Assembly: GCF_002902725.1 (NCBI RefSeq) | Contig: NZ_PPRT01000002.1 | Span: 1 to 62,212 of the forward strand | DNA length: 62,212 nucleotides | Reading direction: 5' to 3' | Source: Staphylococcus caprae | GTDB taxonomy: Bacteria > Bacillota > Bacilli > Staphylococcales > Staphylococcaceae | In this document: piece by piece, positions 36,429-46,637 of the stretch | Layout of the letters: the number at the start of each line of letters is the position of its first letter | How positions within the stretch are numbered: the stretch's first letter is position 1 | The notes under the pieces: model-generated | What the model was told of the DNA's origin: nothing | The model's input: only the letters and a program-made list of their open reading frames with translations | The model's database searches: none | Translations under genes and position numbers: made by a program

Positions 36429-37562
36429 CTAATATGTTCTGATAGGTAAAATTAATTGTGTTACAGAATCGTCATCTTTTGGTTTTAAAATAAATGGTTT
36501 CATCGTTCCAAAGAATTCAACTTCAACTTCATCATTATCGATTGCTTTTAGAGCATCCATCATATATTTAGAGTTGAAAGAAATTTTTAAGTTTCCACCT
36601 TCAACATCATTTGCATTAACTTCTTCTTTAACTGTACCAATTTCAGGAGATGTTGAAGATAATTCTACTAATTCATTTCCAGTACTTAGTTTGATGACAT
36701 TATTTCCACCTTCACGCGCTAATAAAGAAGCACGATCGATTGCATGATAGAAATCACCGTTATTAATTCCTAATTTGATTTCATAGTTTTCTGGGAATAA
36801 ACGAGTTGTATCAGGATAGTGACCTTCAAGTAAACGTGAAATAAAGTTAACATTTCCAACTCTGAATAGAACTTGGTTAGATGCAAAGAAGATATCAATA
36901 TCTTCATCACTGTCACTCATAATCTTGTTTAATTCAGATAATGCTTTACCTGGAATGATGACATTTTTGTTTTCTGAAGCATCTTCCAATTGTAACTTTC
37001 TTACAGCCAAGCGGTGTGAGTCAGTCGCTGTGCATATTAATTCATTATCTTGTATAAGCCAGTTCACACCTGTTAATACTGGGCGTGTTTCTGAGGTGGA
37101 CACTGCGAAGTTTGTTTGCGCGATAATGTTTTTTAACACCTTAACTGATAATTGAATGGCATCATCTCTTGATACTTCTGGTAATAGTGGATATTGATCT
37201 GGATCTAATCCACTTAAGTTAAATTCAGAATGTCCTGAAGTGATTAACGTTTGGAATTGTTCATTTGTAGATAATTTAACATCTTTACCAGGTAACTTTT
37301 TAATAATATCTACGAAGAAACGACCAGGGAGTACAACTGATCCTGTTTCTGAGATATCAACGATGTCTTCACCGTCAATTTGTTTAGGAATTGTAATTTC
37401 AATTGAGATTTCTGAATCTGAACCAGTTAAAATCACTTCATTATCTTTAGCATCGATTTTAATACCAGTTAAAATAGGTAGTGTCGTTCTTGGTGAAATT
37501 GCTTTAAGTGTGTCATTAAGTTGATTAATAAAATAATCTCTTTTAATTGTGAATTCCATCAT
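36429..37562 (-). CDS. dnaN: DNA polymerase III beta sliding clamp
   Basis: Ring-shaped processivity factor. Three homologous clamp domains make up 377 residues, ending with the conserved QLILPIRTY. It starts MMEFTIKRDYF; the first or second ATG could be used, and an AGGAG site lies upstream. It is placed downstream of dnaA with part of oriC in the intervening 309 bp. Confidence 0.98.
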   Translation of the reverse strand: MMEFTIKRDYFINQLNDTLKAISPRTTLPILTGIKIDAKDNEVILTGSDSEISIEITIPKQIDGEDIVDISETGSVVLPGRFFVDIIKKLPGKDVKLSTNEQFQTLITSGHSEFNLSGLDPDQYPLLPEVSRDDAIQLSVKVLKNIIAQTNFAVSTSETRPVLTGVNWLIQDNELICTATDSHRLAVRKLQLEDASENKNVIIPGKALSELNKIMSDSDEDIDIFFASNQVLFRVGNVNFISRLLEGHYPDTTRLFPENYEIKLGINNGDFYHAIDRASLLAREGGNNVIKLSTGNELVELSSTSPEIGTVKEEVNANDVEGGNLKISFNSKYMMDALKAIDNDEVEVEFFGTMKPFILKPKDDDSVTQLILPIRTY

Positions 37563-37871
37563 TAATTTCTAAACTCCTTCCAGTCGTTTATATATAATTA
37601 TATAGGTTTTAAATTCATAGTAATAGTAGTAGGGGCTGTGGATTGGTGGATAAGTCCTAAAAAGTTTGTAATCGCCCAGTTATTCACATGTGGATAAACT
37701 GTGCACGCTGTGTATTACTTTTAAACATTATCCACAATTTCTCAAATTATTAACCTTAGGCCTCAACCTTTTCAAGAAATTTAATATGCTCTTTTTCGTT
37801 GTAATTATTCCCGAAATATATATTTTTAAATCTCTGTCTTAGTAATTTGCTACTTGTCACACTATTTCCCG
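37563..37871. other. oriC: oriC, dnaA-dnaN part with unwinding region
   Basis: Perfect DnaA boxes lie at 37680-37688 (plus), 37689-37697 (minus, back to back with the first) and 37728-37736 (plus); GGTGGATAA at 37645-37653 is one mismatch off. Beside them a DnaA-trio TAG-TAA-TAG-TAG-TAG runs at 37618-37632, followed by GGGGC. The AT-rich stretch 37588-37617 adjoins the trio. This order (AT-rich, trio, GC-rich, boxes) is that of the Bacillus basal unwinding system, so melting should start near 37590-37620. Confidence 0.88.
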
Positions 37872-39227
37872 CTACTGATTTCTAATTTCTTTTTCTAAAT
37901 TTTCGACTTCTTGTTTAAATGTTGGATCTGCTTTAATGTCATTTACAATTTTTTCGTGTGCGTGAATCACAGTGGTATGATCACGACCACCGAATTCTTC
38001 GCCAATTTTTGGTAAAGAAAAATCAGTAAGTTCTCTAGATAAATACATTGCGATTTGACGAGGATACGCAATAGATTTTGTACGCTTTTTAGCGCTGAAA
38101 TCTTCAATTCGCACACTGTAGTATTGACCTACGACTTTCTGGATATCTTGAATTGTAATTTTTTTAGATTTTGGTGCTTGAATAATATCTTTAAGTGCTT
38201 CTGCAGTTAATTCAGTTGTAATAGGTTTACCTTGTAATTTTGAATAAGCTAATAATCTTGTTAACGCGCCTTCAAGTTCACGGATATTGGATTGAATTTG
38301 ATTAGCGATGTAGTTGAGTGCTTCAGGCGGTATATCAAGATTTTCTTCTTCTATTTTCTTTTGCAAGATTGCCATTCTTGTTTCGTAATCTGGTGGTGTG
38401 ATATCAACGATGAGTCCCCATTCGAAACGTGAACGTAATCGATCTTCTAATTTAGCTATTTCTTTAGGTGGTCGATCACTTGAAATGACGATTTGCTTGT
38501 TATTTTGATGCAATTCATTAAATGTATGGAAGAATTCTTCTTGAGTTTGTTCTTTATTTTGAATGAATTGAATATCATCAATTAGTAACACGTCTATGTT
38601 TCGATACTTTTCACGGAAAGCTTCAGTTTCATTATCACGAATTGATTTAATAAATTCGTTAGTGAATTTCTCACTTGATGTATAAATGACTTTCGCATTC
38701 GGTTGGTTACTAAGGACATGGTGACCAATTGCATGCATTAAGTGAGTTTTACCTAAACCTACGCCTCCGTATATAAATAGAGGATTGTATGCTTCGGCTG
38801 GTGCTTCAGCTACTGCTAAACTTGCTGCGTGTGGGAAGCGGTTCCCCGGTCCAATTACGAAAGTATCGAATGTGTTATGCGTATTAAATTGTTCTTTTCC
38901 CCAATTATTTTCATCATGGGTTGGAGTAGCAGTTTGAGGTTCTTGAGTTGCGTGAGATGTCGCATTACTGTAGTTAGCAAGCTCATCTTCTGTAATAAAA
39001 TGGGGTTTCACTTCATAACCAATGACATCATATATAATAGCCTGCATAATTTCGGAGTATCTTTGATTTAGCCAACTCGCATTAAATGGCAGACTTGTTA
39101 AAATAATGGCTTCGTCATTTTTAAGTGAGTAGAGTTGCGTATCTTTGATAAACGTATGATAGCTGGTATGTGAAATTCTTTCTTGGGCAATGTCTAAAAC
39201 TTTGTCCCAAATTTCCTTCTCTGACAT
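37872..39227 (-). CDS. dnaA: Chromosomal replication initiator DnaA
   Basis: AAA+ initiator that binds DnaA boxes and opens oriC. Domain I (about 1-85), a linker rich in Thr/Gln/Ala (about 86-115), AAA+ core with Walker [10 protein letters not shown] and Walker [10 protein letters not shown], and the C-terminal helix-turn-helix with the signature [14 protein letters not shown]. The longest frame starts at 39266; the ATG at 39227 ([11 protein letters not shown]) has GGAG 6 nt upstream and gives 451 residues. Boxes on both sides indicate autoregulation. Confidence 0.98.
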   Translation of the reverse strand: MSEKEIWDKVLDIAQERISHTSYHTFIKDTQLYSLKNDEAIILTSLPFNASWLNQRYSEIMQAIIYDVIGYEVKPHFITEDELANYSNATSHATQEPQTATPTHDENNWGKEQFNTHNTFDTFVIGPGNRFPHAASLAVAEAPAEAYNPLFIYGGVGLGKTHLMHAIGHHVLSNQPNAKVIYTSSEKFTNEFIKSIRDNETEAFREKYRNIDVLLIDDIQFIQNKEQTQEEFFHTFNELHQNNKQIVISSDRPPKEIAKLEDRLRSRFEWGLIVDITPPDYETRMAILQKKIEEENLDIPPEALNYIANQIQSNIRELEGALTRLLAYSKLQGKPITTELTAEALKDIIQAPKSKKITIQDIQKVVGQYYSVRIEDFSAKKRTKSIAYPRQIAMYLSRELTDFSLPKIGEEFGGRDHTTVIHAHEKIVNDIKADPTFKQEVENLEKEIRNQ

Positions 39228-39600
39228 AAATAACTCCATCTTTCTTAAAATTTTAGACTTATACACAGAAATAACACCGGTGGATAAAAATAATCACAGC
39301 ATGTTAATAATTATCCACAAGTTAATCACAGATAGTGGATAACTAATACAATACTATGATTTATTCACAGTGTTTATGTATATAAATTTGATAAATAAAT
39401 CCTTATAAAATCACAATTTGAACGACTTATCCACATAATTATACTTTTTAACTTCGACAGATGTCAAATGGGTGTGAATATGTTTCTAAAAAATGTATAA
39501 CCGTGTGAATGAAGAATACTTTATCCACAGAAAATACTAACATTTTTGTGAATAAGTGGATAACTTTATAAATTCTTCATCTTCTCTTAATAATCGCTTG
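39228..39600. other. oriC: oriC, DnaA-box array upstream of dnaA
   Basis: Perfect TTATNCACA boxes are at 39259-39267, 39311-39319, 39361-39369, 39427-39435 and 39521-39529 on the plus strand and 39547-39555 on the minus strand. Several one-mismatch boxes lie between, for example 39334-39342. The tract also holds the dnaA promoter. With the dnaA-dnaN part it makes a bipartite origin. Confidence 0.92.
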
Positions 39601-39960
39601 GGAAATAATTTATAATACATGTATGAAAAATGTATAATGCGGAAAATGAGAGTCATATTTTGACTGCTATCTATTTAAAATCACATAATGTAGGTGAAAG
39701 TTATGCGATACGTCATAAAATCATCTTGCTTTATAAAAGGGATTTTGTTATATTGTAGTAGTTGCTTGAATTATGACTAGATAATAATGAGCTAAATAAA
39801 ATATTTATTTATAGCAGACACAATAAGAGAGCAATTGCTCAAAAAGTATCTCAGTACTATAGGCTGTGCATACTTTGATAATTTATCTATGTATATGAGC
39901 CAGTTTCTAGGTATGAAATTGGAGATATTAGATAATTGAATACAGATGGAGGTGTTTTGC
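39601..39960 (+). promoter_or_regulatory. Promoter region of rpmH-rnpA
   Basis: About 360 bp of AT-rich sequence between oriC and rpmH with no gene. The rpmH promoter must lie here; several TATAAT-like hexamers occur, and I cannot choose among them. GGAGG precedes the rpmH ATG. Confidence 0.5.
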
Positions 39961-40098
39961 ATGGTAAAACGTACTTATCAACCAAATAAACGTAAACATA
40001 GTAAAGTTCATGGTTTCAGAAAACGCATGAGCACTAAAAATGGCCGTAAAGTTTTAGCGCGCCGTCGTCGTAAAGGCCGTAAAGTTTTATCAGCATAA
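39961..40098 (+). CDS. rpmH: 50S ribosomal protein L34
   Basis: A 45-residue, very basic protein (start [19 protein letters not shown], end [10 protein letters not shown]) that matches L34 along its whole length. GGAGGTG lies 8 nt before the ATG. Its place between oriC and rnpA is universal in Firmicutes. Confidence 0.98.
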
Positions 40099-40128
40099 GA
40101 TCACTGACTCATCAGTGGTCTTTTTTTT
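40099..40128 (+). terminator. Terminator or attenuator after rpmH
   Basis: A 9-bp stem (GATCACTGA / TCAGTGGTC) and T8 directly after the rpmH stop probably reduce read-through into rnpA. Confidence 0.92.
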
Positions 40129-40205
40129 CGTTTTAATATAGTGAAAGATTCATTTGAAATAAAAATATTCATATAATGGATAATTGAATAAGCGAGTGAT
40201 GTTAT

Positions 40206-40553
40206 GTGGAAAAAGCATATCGTATAAAGAAGAATTCAGATTTCCAAACGATATATAAAAAGGGAAAATCTGTCGCAAATAGACAATTTGTTGTATACAC
40301 CTATAATAATAGTGAAAATAAACATTTTCGATTAGGCATTAGTGTTTCAAAAAAATTAGGAAATGCTGTAACAAGAAATAGAATTAAAAGAGCGATTAGA
40401 GAAAATTTTAAAGTGCATAAAGAAGATATTATTGCTAGAGACATTATTGTGATTGCTAGGCAACCTGCAAAAGATATGACAACACTTGAAATACAAGGTA
40501 GCTTAGAACATGTCCTTAAAATAGCAAAAGTCTTCAATAAAAAGATTAAATAG
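40206..40553 (+). CDS. rnpA: Ribonuclease P protein component
   Basis: Protein subunit of RNase P, which binds the RNA subunit and the pre-tRNA leader. The 115 residues begin MEKAYRIKKNSDFQ and contain the RNR-type motif in NRIKRAIRE (near 58-66). The start is GTG at 40206; an ATG two bases upstream is in another frame. It lies 107 bp after rpmH, past a terminator. Confidence 0.97.
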   Translation: MEKAYRIKKNSDFQTIYKKGKSVANRQFVVYTYNNSENKHFRLGISVSKKLGNAVTRNRIKRAIRENFKVHKEDIIARDIIVIARQPAKDMTTLEIQGSLEHVLKIAKVFNKKIK

Positions 40554-40565
40554 GGTAGGGGACGG

Positions 40566-40611
40566 GTTTGTCAACACAGACCGAAGTCTTACCGCAGACA
40601 AACGTAAGACT
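40566..40611 (+). promoter_or_regulatory. Two overlapping, mutually exclusive hairpins between rnpA and mnmE
   Basis: GTTTGTC (40566-40572) can pair with GACAAAC (40597-40603), and AGTCTTAC (40585-40592) can pair with GTAAGACT (40604-40611). The arms interleave with no spacer between the last two, so both stems cannot form at once. No T-run follows, so simple termination is unlikely. Confidence 0.5.
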
Positions 40612-40709
40612 AACCTAAAGTGATGTTTAAACAGTATATTAGCTTTTTATAATGAAACAATTTACAATGTTATAATGAATTTTTACTTGAATAAGGAGGC
40701 GAGACTCTT

Positions 40710-42089
40710 ATGGATTTTGATACGATTACAAGTATTTCAACTCCTATGGGTGAAGGAGCTATTGGCATCGTACGCCTTTCAGGTCCACAAGCAATTGAAA
40801 TTGGAGACACCCTTTATAAAGGAAAGAAAAAATTAGCAGAAGTGGATACACATACGATTAATTATGGGCACATTGTTGATCCTGAAACGAATGAAACAGT
40901 AGAAGAAGTAATGATTTCAGTATTACGTGCACCTAAAACATTTACTAGAGAAGATATTATTGAAATCAATTGTCATGGTGGTATCTTAACGATTAATCGT
41001 ATTTTAGAACTAACGATGACATATGGTGCAAGAATGGCAGAACCTGGTGAATATACGAAGCGTGCATTCTTAAATGGTCGTATTGACTTATCACAAGCAG
41101 AGGCTGTCATGGATTTTATTCGTTCTAAAACAGACCGTGCATCTAAAGTAGCAATGAATCAAATTGAAGGTCGTTTAAGTGATTTAATCAAGGGTCAACG
41201 ACAATCCATATTAGAGATTCTCGCTCAAGTCGAAGTAAATATTGATTATCCAGAGTACGATGATGTTGAAGATGCGACAACTGAGTTTCTACTCGAACAG
41301 TCTAAGAATATTAAAGAAGAAATTAATCGACTGTTAGAAACAGGCACGCAAGGTAAGATTATGCGTGAAGGGCTATCTACTGTCATCGTTGGTCGTCCTA
41401 ACGTAGGTAAATCTTCAATGTTGAATAATCTTATTCAAGATAACAAAGCAATCGTTACTGAAGTAGCTGGTACGACAAGAGACGTGCTTGAAGAATATGT
41501 CAATGTAAGAGGGGTACCACTTAGATTAGTCGATACGGCAGGTATTCGTGACACAGAAGATATTGTTGAAAAAATCGGTGTCGAACGCTCACGTAAAGCA
41601 TTAAGTGAAGCGGATTTAATACTATTTGTATTGAATAATAACGAACCTCTTACAGAGGATGATCAAACATTATATGAAGTGATTAAAAATGAAGATGTTA
41701 TAGTCATTATTAATAAAACAGATTTAGAACAACGTTTAGATATGAATGAAGTAAAAGAAATGATTGGCGATATGCCATTAATTCAAACGTCTATGCTTAA
41801 ACAAGAAGGTATAGATGAATTAGAAATTCAAATTCGAGATTTATTCTTTGGCGGAGAAGTACAAAATCAAGATATGACTTATGTGTCTAATTCGCGTCAC
41901 ATTTCGTTGCTAAAACAAGCGAGACATTCAATTCAAGATGCTATTGATGCAGCTGAATCAGGTGTACCTATGGATATGGTTCAAATTGATTTGACACGTA
42001 CTTGGGAAATACTTGGTGAAATCATTGGAGAATCAGCTAGTGATGAACTCATTGATCAGTTGTTTAGTCAATTCTGCTTAGGTAAATAA
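40710..42089 (+). CDS. mnmE: tRNA modification GTPase MnmE
   Basis: Works with MnmG to install cmnm5 at wobble U34 of tRNA. An N-terminal tetrahydrofolate-binding domain (about 1-118), a helical domain, an inserted G domain with [19 protein letters not shown] and NKTD, and the C-terminal CLGK motif with the essential Cys are all present in 459 residues. GGAGG precedes the ATG. Confidence 0.98.
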   Translation: MDFDTITSISTPMGEGAIGIVRLSGPQAIEIGDTLYKGKKKLAEVDTHTINYGHIVDPETNETVEEVMISVLRAPKTFTREDIIEINCHGGILTINRILELTMTYGARMAEPGEYTKRAFLNGRIDLSQAEAVMDFIRSKTDRASKVAMNQIEGRLSDLIKGQRQSILEILAQVEVNIDYPEYDDVEDATTEFLLEQSKNIKEEINRLLETGTQGKIMREGLSTVIVGRPNVGKSSMLNNLIQDNKAIVTEVAGTTRDVLEEYVNVRGVPLRLVDTAGIRDTEDIVEKIGVERSRKALSEADLILFVLNNNEPLTEDDQTLYEVIKNEDVIVIINKTDLEQRLDMNEVKEMIGDMPLIQTSMLKQEGIDELEIQIRDLFFGGEVQNQDMTYVSNSRHISLLKQARHSIQDAIDAAESGVPMDMVQIDLTRTWEILGEIIGESASDELIDQLFSQFCLGK

Positions 42090-42173
42090 TGATGTGAGAA
42101 ACGTGATAAATAAGACGGTAGGAAGTCTTCATTTTCAAGGAAATAAGGATACAGAATACGAGGAGGTAAAAAA

Positions 42174-44054
42174 GTGGTTCAAGAATATGATGTAATTGTC
42201 ATCGGTGCTGGGCATGCAGGTATCGAAGCAGGTTTAGCTTCGGCAAGACGTGGTGCGAAGACGTTAATGTTAACAATTAATTTAGATAATATCGCATTTA
42301 TGCCATGTAACCCATCCGTGGGCGGACCTGCTAAAGGTATCGTTGTACGTGAAATTGATGCGTTAGGTGGACAAATGGCGAAGACGATTGATAAGACACA
42401 TATCCAAATGCGTATGTTGAATACTGGTAAAGGGCCAGCTGTCAGAGCATTGCGTGCACAAGCGGATAAAGTGTTATATCAACAAGAGATGAAACGTGTG
42501 ATTGAGGACGAAGATAACTTAGATATTATGCAAGGCATGGTGGACGAGTTAATTATTGAAGATAATGAAGTTAAAGGTGTACGTACAAACATTGGAACGG
42601 AATACCGTGCTAAAGCCGTGGTTATCACAACAGGTACATTCCTACGCGGAGAAATCATCTTAGGAAATATGAAATATTCAAGTGGTCCAAACCATCAATT
42701 ACCATCAATTACATTGGCAGATAACTTGAGAGAACTTGGCTTTGATGTAGTCAGATTTAAGACAGGTACTCCTCCACGTGTGAACGCGAAAACGATTGAT
42801 TATTCTAAAACTGAAATCCAACCTGGTGATGATGTAGGTCGTGCGTTTAGTTATGAAACGACTGAGTATATTCTAGATCAGCTACCTTGTTGGTTAACAT
42901 ATACGAATGGCGAAACGCATAAAGTGATTGATGACAATCTTCATTTATCTGCGATGTATTCAGGAATGATTAAAGGTACTGGACCTAGATATTGTCCTTC
43001 AATTGAAGACAAATTTGTTCGCTTTAACGATAAACCTAGACACCAACTTTTCCTAGAACCTGAAGGACGCAATACGAATGAGGTGTATGTGCAAGGGTTA
43101 TCTACAAGTCTTCCTGAACATGTTCAACGTCAAATGTTAGAGACAATTCCAGGTCTCGAAAAGGCTGACATGATGCGCGCAGGCTATGCAATTGAATATG
43201 ATGCGATTGTGCCTACGCAATTATGGCCAACACTTGAGACGAAAGCAATTAAAAATCTATATACTGCAGGTCAAATCAATGGTACATCAGGTTACGAAGA
43301 AGCAGCTGGACAAGGTATTGTGGCAGGTATTAATGCAGCAGGTAATGTATTAGGTACTGGAGAGAAAATCTTAAGTCGTTCGGATGCATACATTGGTGTG
43401 TTAATCGATGACTTAGTGACTAAAGGTACGAATGAACCATATCGATTATTGACTTCTCGTGCTGAATATCGTTTATTATTACGTCATGATAATGCAGATT
43501 TACGTTTAACTGATGTAGGTTATGAATTAGGTATGATTTCTGAAGAACGTTATGCGCGCTTTAATGAGAAACGTCAACAAATTCAAGATGAAATTCAACG
43601 TTTAACAGATATTCGTATTAAACCGAATGATCATACACAATCAGTGATTGAATCTAAAGGCGGTTCACGCTTGAAAGATGGTATCTTAGCCATTGATTTA
43701 TTACGCCGTCCAGAAATGACTTATGACACAATTCTAGAAATCTTAGAAGAAGAACATCGCTTACCAGAAGCGGTTGAAGAACAAGTTGAAATTCAAACGA
43801 AATATGAAGGTTATATCAACAAATCTTTACAACAAGTTGAAAAAGTTAAACGCATGGAAGAGAAGAAAATTCCTGAAGACTTGGATTACAGTAAAGTAGA
43901 TAGTTTAGCTTCTGAAGCTAGAGAAAAATTAGCAGAAGTCAAACCTTTAAACATTGCTCAAGCATCTCGTATTTCAGGTGTAAATCCAGCTGATATTTCA
44001 ATCTTACTTGTTTATTTAGAACAAGGAAAACTTCAAAGGGTGAATCAATCATGA
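42174..44054 (+). CDS. mnmG: tRNA U34 carboxymethylaminomethyl synthase subunit MnmG (GidA)
   Basis: FAD-dependent partner of MnmE. The dinucleotide-binding [10 protein letters not shown] at the N-terminus, [13 protein letters not shown] in the centre, and the C-terminal helical domain make 626 residues, the normal length. The start is GTG at 42174 with AGGAGG 7 nt upstream. It overlaps rsmG by 4 nt. Confidence 0.98.
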   Translation: MVQEYDVIVIGAGHAGIEAGLASARRGAKTLMLTINLDNIAFMPCNPSVGGPAKGIVVREIDALGGQMAKTIDKTHIQMRMLNTGKGPAVRALRAQADKVLYQQEMKRVIEDEDNLDIMQGMVDELIIEDNEVKGVRTNIGTEYRAKAVVITTGTFLRGEIILGNMKYSSGPNHQLPSITLADNLRELGFDVVRFKTGTPPRVNAKTIDYSKTEIQPGDDVGRAFSYETTEYILDQLPCWLTYTNGETHKVIDDNLHLSAMYSGMIKGTGPRYCPSIEDKFVRFNDKPRHQLFLEPEGRNTNEVYVQGLSTSLPEHVQRQMLETIPGLEKADMMRAGYAIEYDAIVPTQLWPTLETKAIKNLYTAGQINGTSGYEEAAGQGIVAGINAAGNVLGTGEKILSRSDAYIGVLIDDLVTKGTNEPYRLLTSRAEYRLLLRHDNADLRLTDVGYELGMISEERYARFNEKRQQIQDEIQRLTDIRIKPNDHTQSVIESKGGSRLKDGILAIDLLRRPEMTYDTILEILEEEHRLPEAVEEQVEIQTKYEGYINKSLQQVEKVKRMEEKKIPEDLDYSKVDSLASEAREKLAEVKPLNIAQASRISGVNPADISILLVYLEQGKLQRVNQS

Positions 44055-44770
44055 GTGTAGAATGGCTATCTGAGAAATTAAGTGAACATGGTATCGAATT
44101 GTCTCAAACGCAAAAAGAACAATTCCAAACGTACTATCAATTACTTGTTGAGTGGAATGAAAAGATGAACTTAACAAGTATTACAGAAGAACATGATGTA
44201 TACTTAAAACACTTCTATGATTCAATTACACCTAGTTTCTATTATGATTTCGATGGAGATAAGAGTATTTGCGATGTTGGAGCTGGTGCAGGCTTCCCAA
44301 GTATTCCTTTGAAAATTGTTTTTCCTGAATTAAAGGTAACGATTGTGGATTCATTGAATAAACGAATTCAGTTTCTCAATCATTTAGCTGCTGAGCTCGG
44401 TCTCCAAGATGTAAGTTTTGTACATGATCGTGCGGAATCATATGGCAAGGGAGACTACAGGGAGTCTTATGATATTGTTACAGCTCGTGCCGTTGCACGT
44501 CTCACAGTATTAAGTGAATTGTGCTTACCTTTAGTTAAAAAAGGTGGACAATTCATCGCACTTAAATCTTCAAAAGGTGAAGAAGAATTGCAAGAAGCGA
44601 AGTTTGCTATTAATATTTTAGGTGGAAATGTGAGAGAAACATATACATTTGAATTACCTGAAGATGCTGGCGAAAGACAAATGATTGTGATTGATAAACG
44701 TAGACAGACTTCTAAGAAATATCCTAGAAAACCAGGTACGCCAAATAAATCTCCACTACTTGAAAGTTAA
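44051..44770 (+). CDS. rsmG: 16S rRNA (guanine-527-N7)-methyltransferase RsmG (GidB)
   Basis: SAM-dependent enzyme that methylates G527 of 16S rRNA. The glycine-rich SAM loop [15 protein letters not shown] (near 78-92) and the motif ARAVARL are present in 239 residues. Loss gives low-level streptomycin resistance in other bacteria; here the gene looks intact. It is coupled to mnmG by the ATGA overlap. Confidence 0.97.
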   Translation: MSVEWLSEKLSEHGIELSQTQKEQFQTYYQLLVEWNEKMNLTSITEEHDVYLKHFYDSITPSFYYDFDGDKSICDVGAGAGFPSIPLKIVFPELKVTIVDSLNKRIQFLNHLAAELGLQDVSFVHDRAESYGKGDYRESYDIVTARAVARLTVLSELCLPLVKKGGQFIALKSSKGEEELQEAKFAINILGGNVRETYTFELPEDAGERQMIVIDKRRQTSKKYPRKPGTPNKSPLLES

Positions 44771-44817
44771 GATTTAACATCATTCATATACAAATAATTG
44801 AGAGGGAGAGAATGGAT

Positions 44818-45657
44818 ATGAAGAAACCTTTTTCAAAATTATTTGGTTTAAAAAATAAAGATGACATCGTTGGTTATACTGAAGAAGAACGCAATAATAA
44901 TGTAGAATCCATTCATATTGAACGTATCGTACCCAATCGTTATCAACCAAGACAAGTATTTGAGCCAAATAAGATAAAAGAATTAGCTGAATCAATTGAA
45001 GAACATGGTTTGTTACAACCTATTGTTGTACGCCCGATTGAAGAAGACATGTTTGAAATTATTGCTGGTGAGCGTCGATTCAGAGCATTGCAATCTTTGC
45101 ATAAACCACAAGCTGAAGTAATCATTCGCCATATGAATGATGAAGAAACCGCAGTAGTTGCGTTAATTGAGAATATTCAACGTGAGAATTTATCTGTGGT
45201 AGAAGAAGCGGAAGCATACAAGAAATTGCTTGAAATTGGAGATACAACACAAAGTGAATTGGCTAAAAGTTTAGGTAAAAGCCAAAGTTTTATCGCTAAT
45301 AAACTGCGCTTGTTAAAGCTTGCTCCTAATGTGATTAAACGATTACGAGAAGGTAAGATTACTGAAAGACATGCGCGTGCTGTCTTAGTCTTATCAGAGG
45401 ACGAGCAAGAGGAATTAATTGAGCAAGTCATTAATCAAAAATTGAATGTGAAACAAACTGAAGATAAAGTTCGTCAAAAGACAGGTCCTGAAAAGGTTAA
45501 AGCACAGACGTTCCAATTCTCTCAAGATGTGACTCAAGCGAGAGATGAAGTTGGTAAGAGTATTCAAGCCATCGAGCAGTCTGGCTTACGTGTTGAACAT
45601 AAAGATAAAGACCATGATGACTATTATGAAATAAAGATTAGAATATATAAGAAATAG
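44818..45657 (+). CDS. noc: Nucleoid occlusion protein Noc (ParB family)
   Basis: CTP-dependent ParB-like DNA-binding protein that blocks Z-ring assembly over the nucleoid; in S. aureus it also restrains replication initiation. An amphipathic N-terminus (MKKPFSKLFGLKNK), the GERRFRA box, the helix-turn-helix around TQSELAKSLGKSQSFIANKL and a C-terminal dimerisation region fit Noc. An in-frame ATG is at 44812, but AGGGAG is better spaced for 44818 (279 residues). It ends the rpmH-side gene series. Confidence 0.95.
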   Translation: MKKPFSKLFGLKNKDDIVGYTEEERNNNVESIHIERIVPNRYQPRQVFEPNKIKELAESIEEHGLLQPIVVRPIEEDMFEIIAGERRFRALQSLHKPQAEVIIRHMNDEETAVVALIENIQRENLSVVEEAEAYKKLLEIGDTTQSELAKSLGKSQSFIANKLRLLKLAPNVIKRLREGKITERHARAVLVLSEDEQEELIEQVINQKLNVKQTEDKVRQKTGPEKVKAQTFQFSQDVTQARDEVGKSIQAIEQSGLRVEHKDKDHDDYYEIKIRIYKK

Positions 45658-45665
45658 TAAGAAGA

Positions 45666-45708
45666 GAAAACGAGTTAATGCAATATAGGGTTGCACTTAC
45701 TCGTTTTT
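45666..45708 (+). terminator. Terminator of noc
   Basis: A stem AAACGAGT / ACTCGTTT encloses an inner stem (TGCAA / TTGCA) and is followed by a T-run. Confidence 0.9.
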
Positions 45709-45747
45709 TTGTGTTTATTGGAGGTTTTTATTTACTTTTTAAATCAT

Positions 45748-46383
45748 TTAAAAGTTTAATTCAGTAACATTATTGATGATAAACGTTGGGTCTTCGGATT
45801 TTAGTTCATCTTCGCTATGTGTGCCCCAAGTTACTGCACATGAGGATACGTTTGCGCTATTGGCCATTTGCATATCAAATATGACATCACCGATATAGAT
45901 CGTTTCTTTATTATTGAGGCGATACTTATTTAAGATGTAGTTGATACCATCAGGCGCAGGTTTGTAATTGTCAACTTTGTCAGAACCAATGACTTCGGTG
46001 AAGAGATGATCTATTTTTAATATTTCTAGATTACGAATCAGTACATCTGTTTTTTTACTCGAGACGACAAACAATCTCTTGTCTTCAGCAAGCATGCTAA
46101 GTTGTTTAGACATCCCTTTGTAAAGTTGTAGATAAGATGCCTCTATGTCTTTGTAATTCTTTCTAAATGTGGTGATGATTTCTTCTAATTGTAAATCGTC
46201 TAATGGTGTTGGACTCATTAATCTAAAGGATCTTTCAATAGGGATTCCCATATAATATTCAATATCTTTCACTGTAGGTTCTGTCATACCTTTATCTCGA
46301 AAAGTCTTCTGTGTAGCCACCACACTACATTGCTTAGAATCAGCAATTGTTCCGTCAAAATCAAAGATTAAATTCTTATACAT
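45748..46383 (-). CDS. HAD-superfamily hydrolase, phosphoglycolate phosphatase-like
   Basis: Soluble 211-residue phosphatase-like protein. Motif I DFDGTIADS (nucleophile Asp), motif II SSKK (near 108), the Lys of motif III in DNYKPAPDG and motif IV IGDVIFDM are all present, with a C1-type helical cap between. The substrate cannot be predicted. It is convergent with noc. A GAGG site precedes the ATG. Confidence 0.88.
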   Translation of the reverse strand: MYKNLIFDFDGTIADSKQCSVVATQKTFRDKGMTEPTVKDIEYYMGIPIERSFRLMSPTPLDDLQLEEIITTFRKNYKDIEASYLQLYKGMSKQLSMLAEDKRLFVVSSKKTDVLIRNLEILKIDHLFTEVIGSDKVDNYKPAPDGINYILNKYRLNNKETIYIGDVIFDMQMANSANVSSCAVTWGTHSEDELKSEDPTFIINNVTELNF

Positions 46384-46581
46384 AGATGATTAACCTCGCT
46401 TGTTTGGAATTGATTTGATAAAACTTTAACACAAAAATATTAAGTAATAAAATTCGCATCAATATATTTGCAATCACTTAATTTATTAGAGGGAAGGCAG
46501 TCTTAGGAGAATTGTATAAATGACTTCCCCCGTTTTATTACTTCTATCGACAGTAAGAAATATATTAATACTATTTATTAC

Positions 46582-46630
46582 AAAAAAAGAAGAAGTCGAG
46601 TTAACTTCTTATCTCTCAACTTCTTCTTAT
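46582..46630 (-). terminator. Terminator of the LPXTG protein gene
   Basis: A 10-bp stem (AAGAAGAAGT / ACTTCTTCTT) is followed on the minus strand by TTTTTTTG, just after the stop codon. Confidence 0.9.
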
Positions 46631-46637
46631 TTAATTT

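Noticed and set aside
37800..37815. ATTCCCGAAAT in oriC as a Noc site
   Set aside because: Only one half resembles the site; the other half does not match.
40566..40611. H-type pseudoknot joining both stems
   Set aside because: With no nucleotides between the last two arms the third loop would be zero nt across a 7-bp stem, which is sterically unlikely; treated as alternative hairpins.
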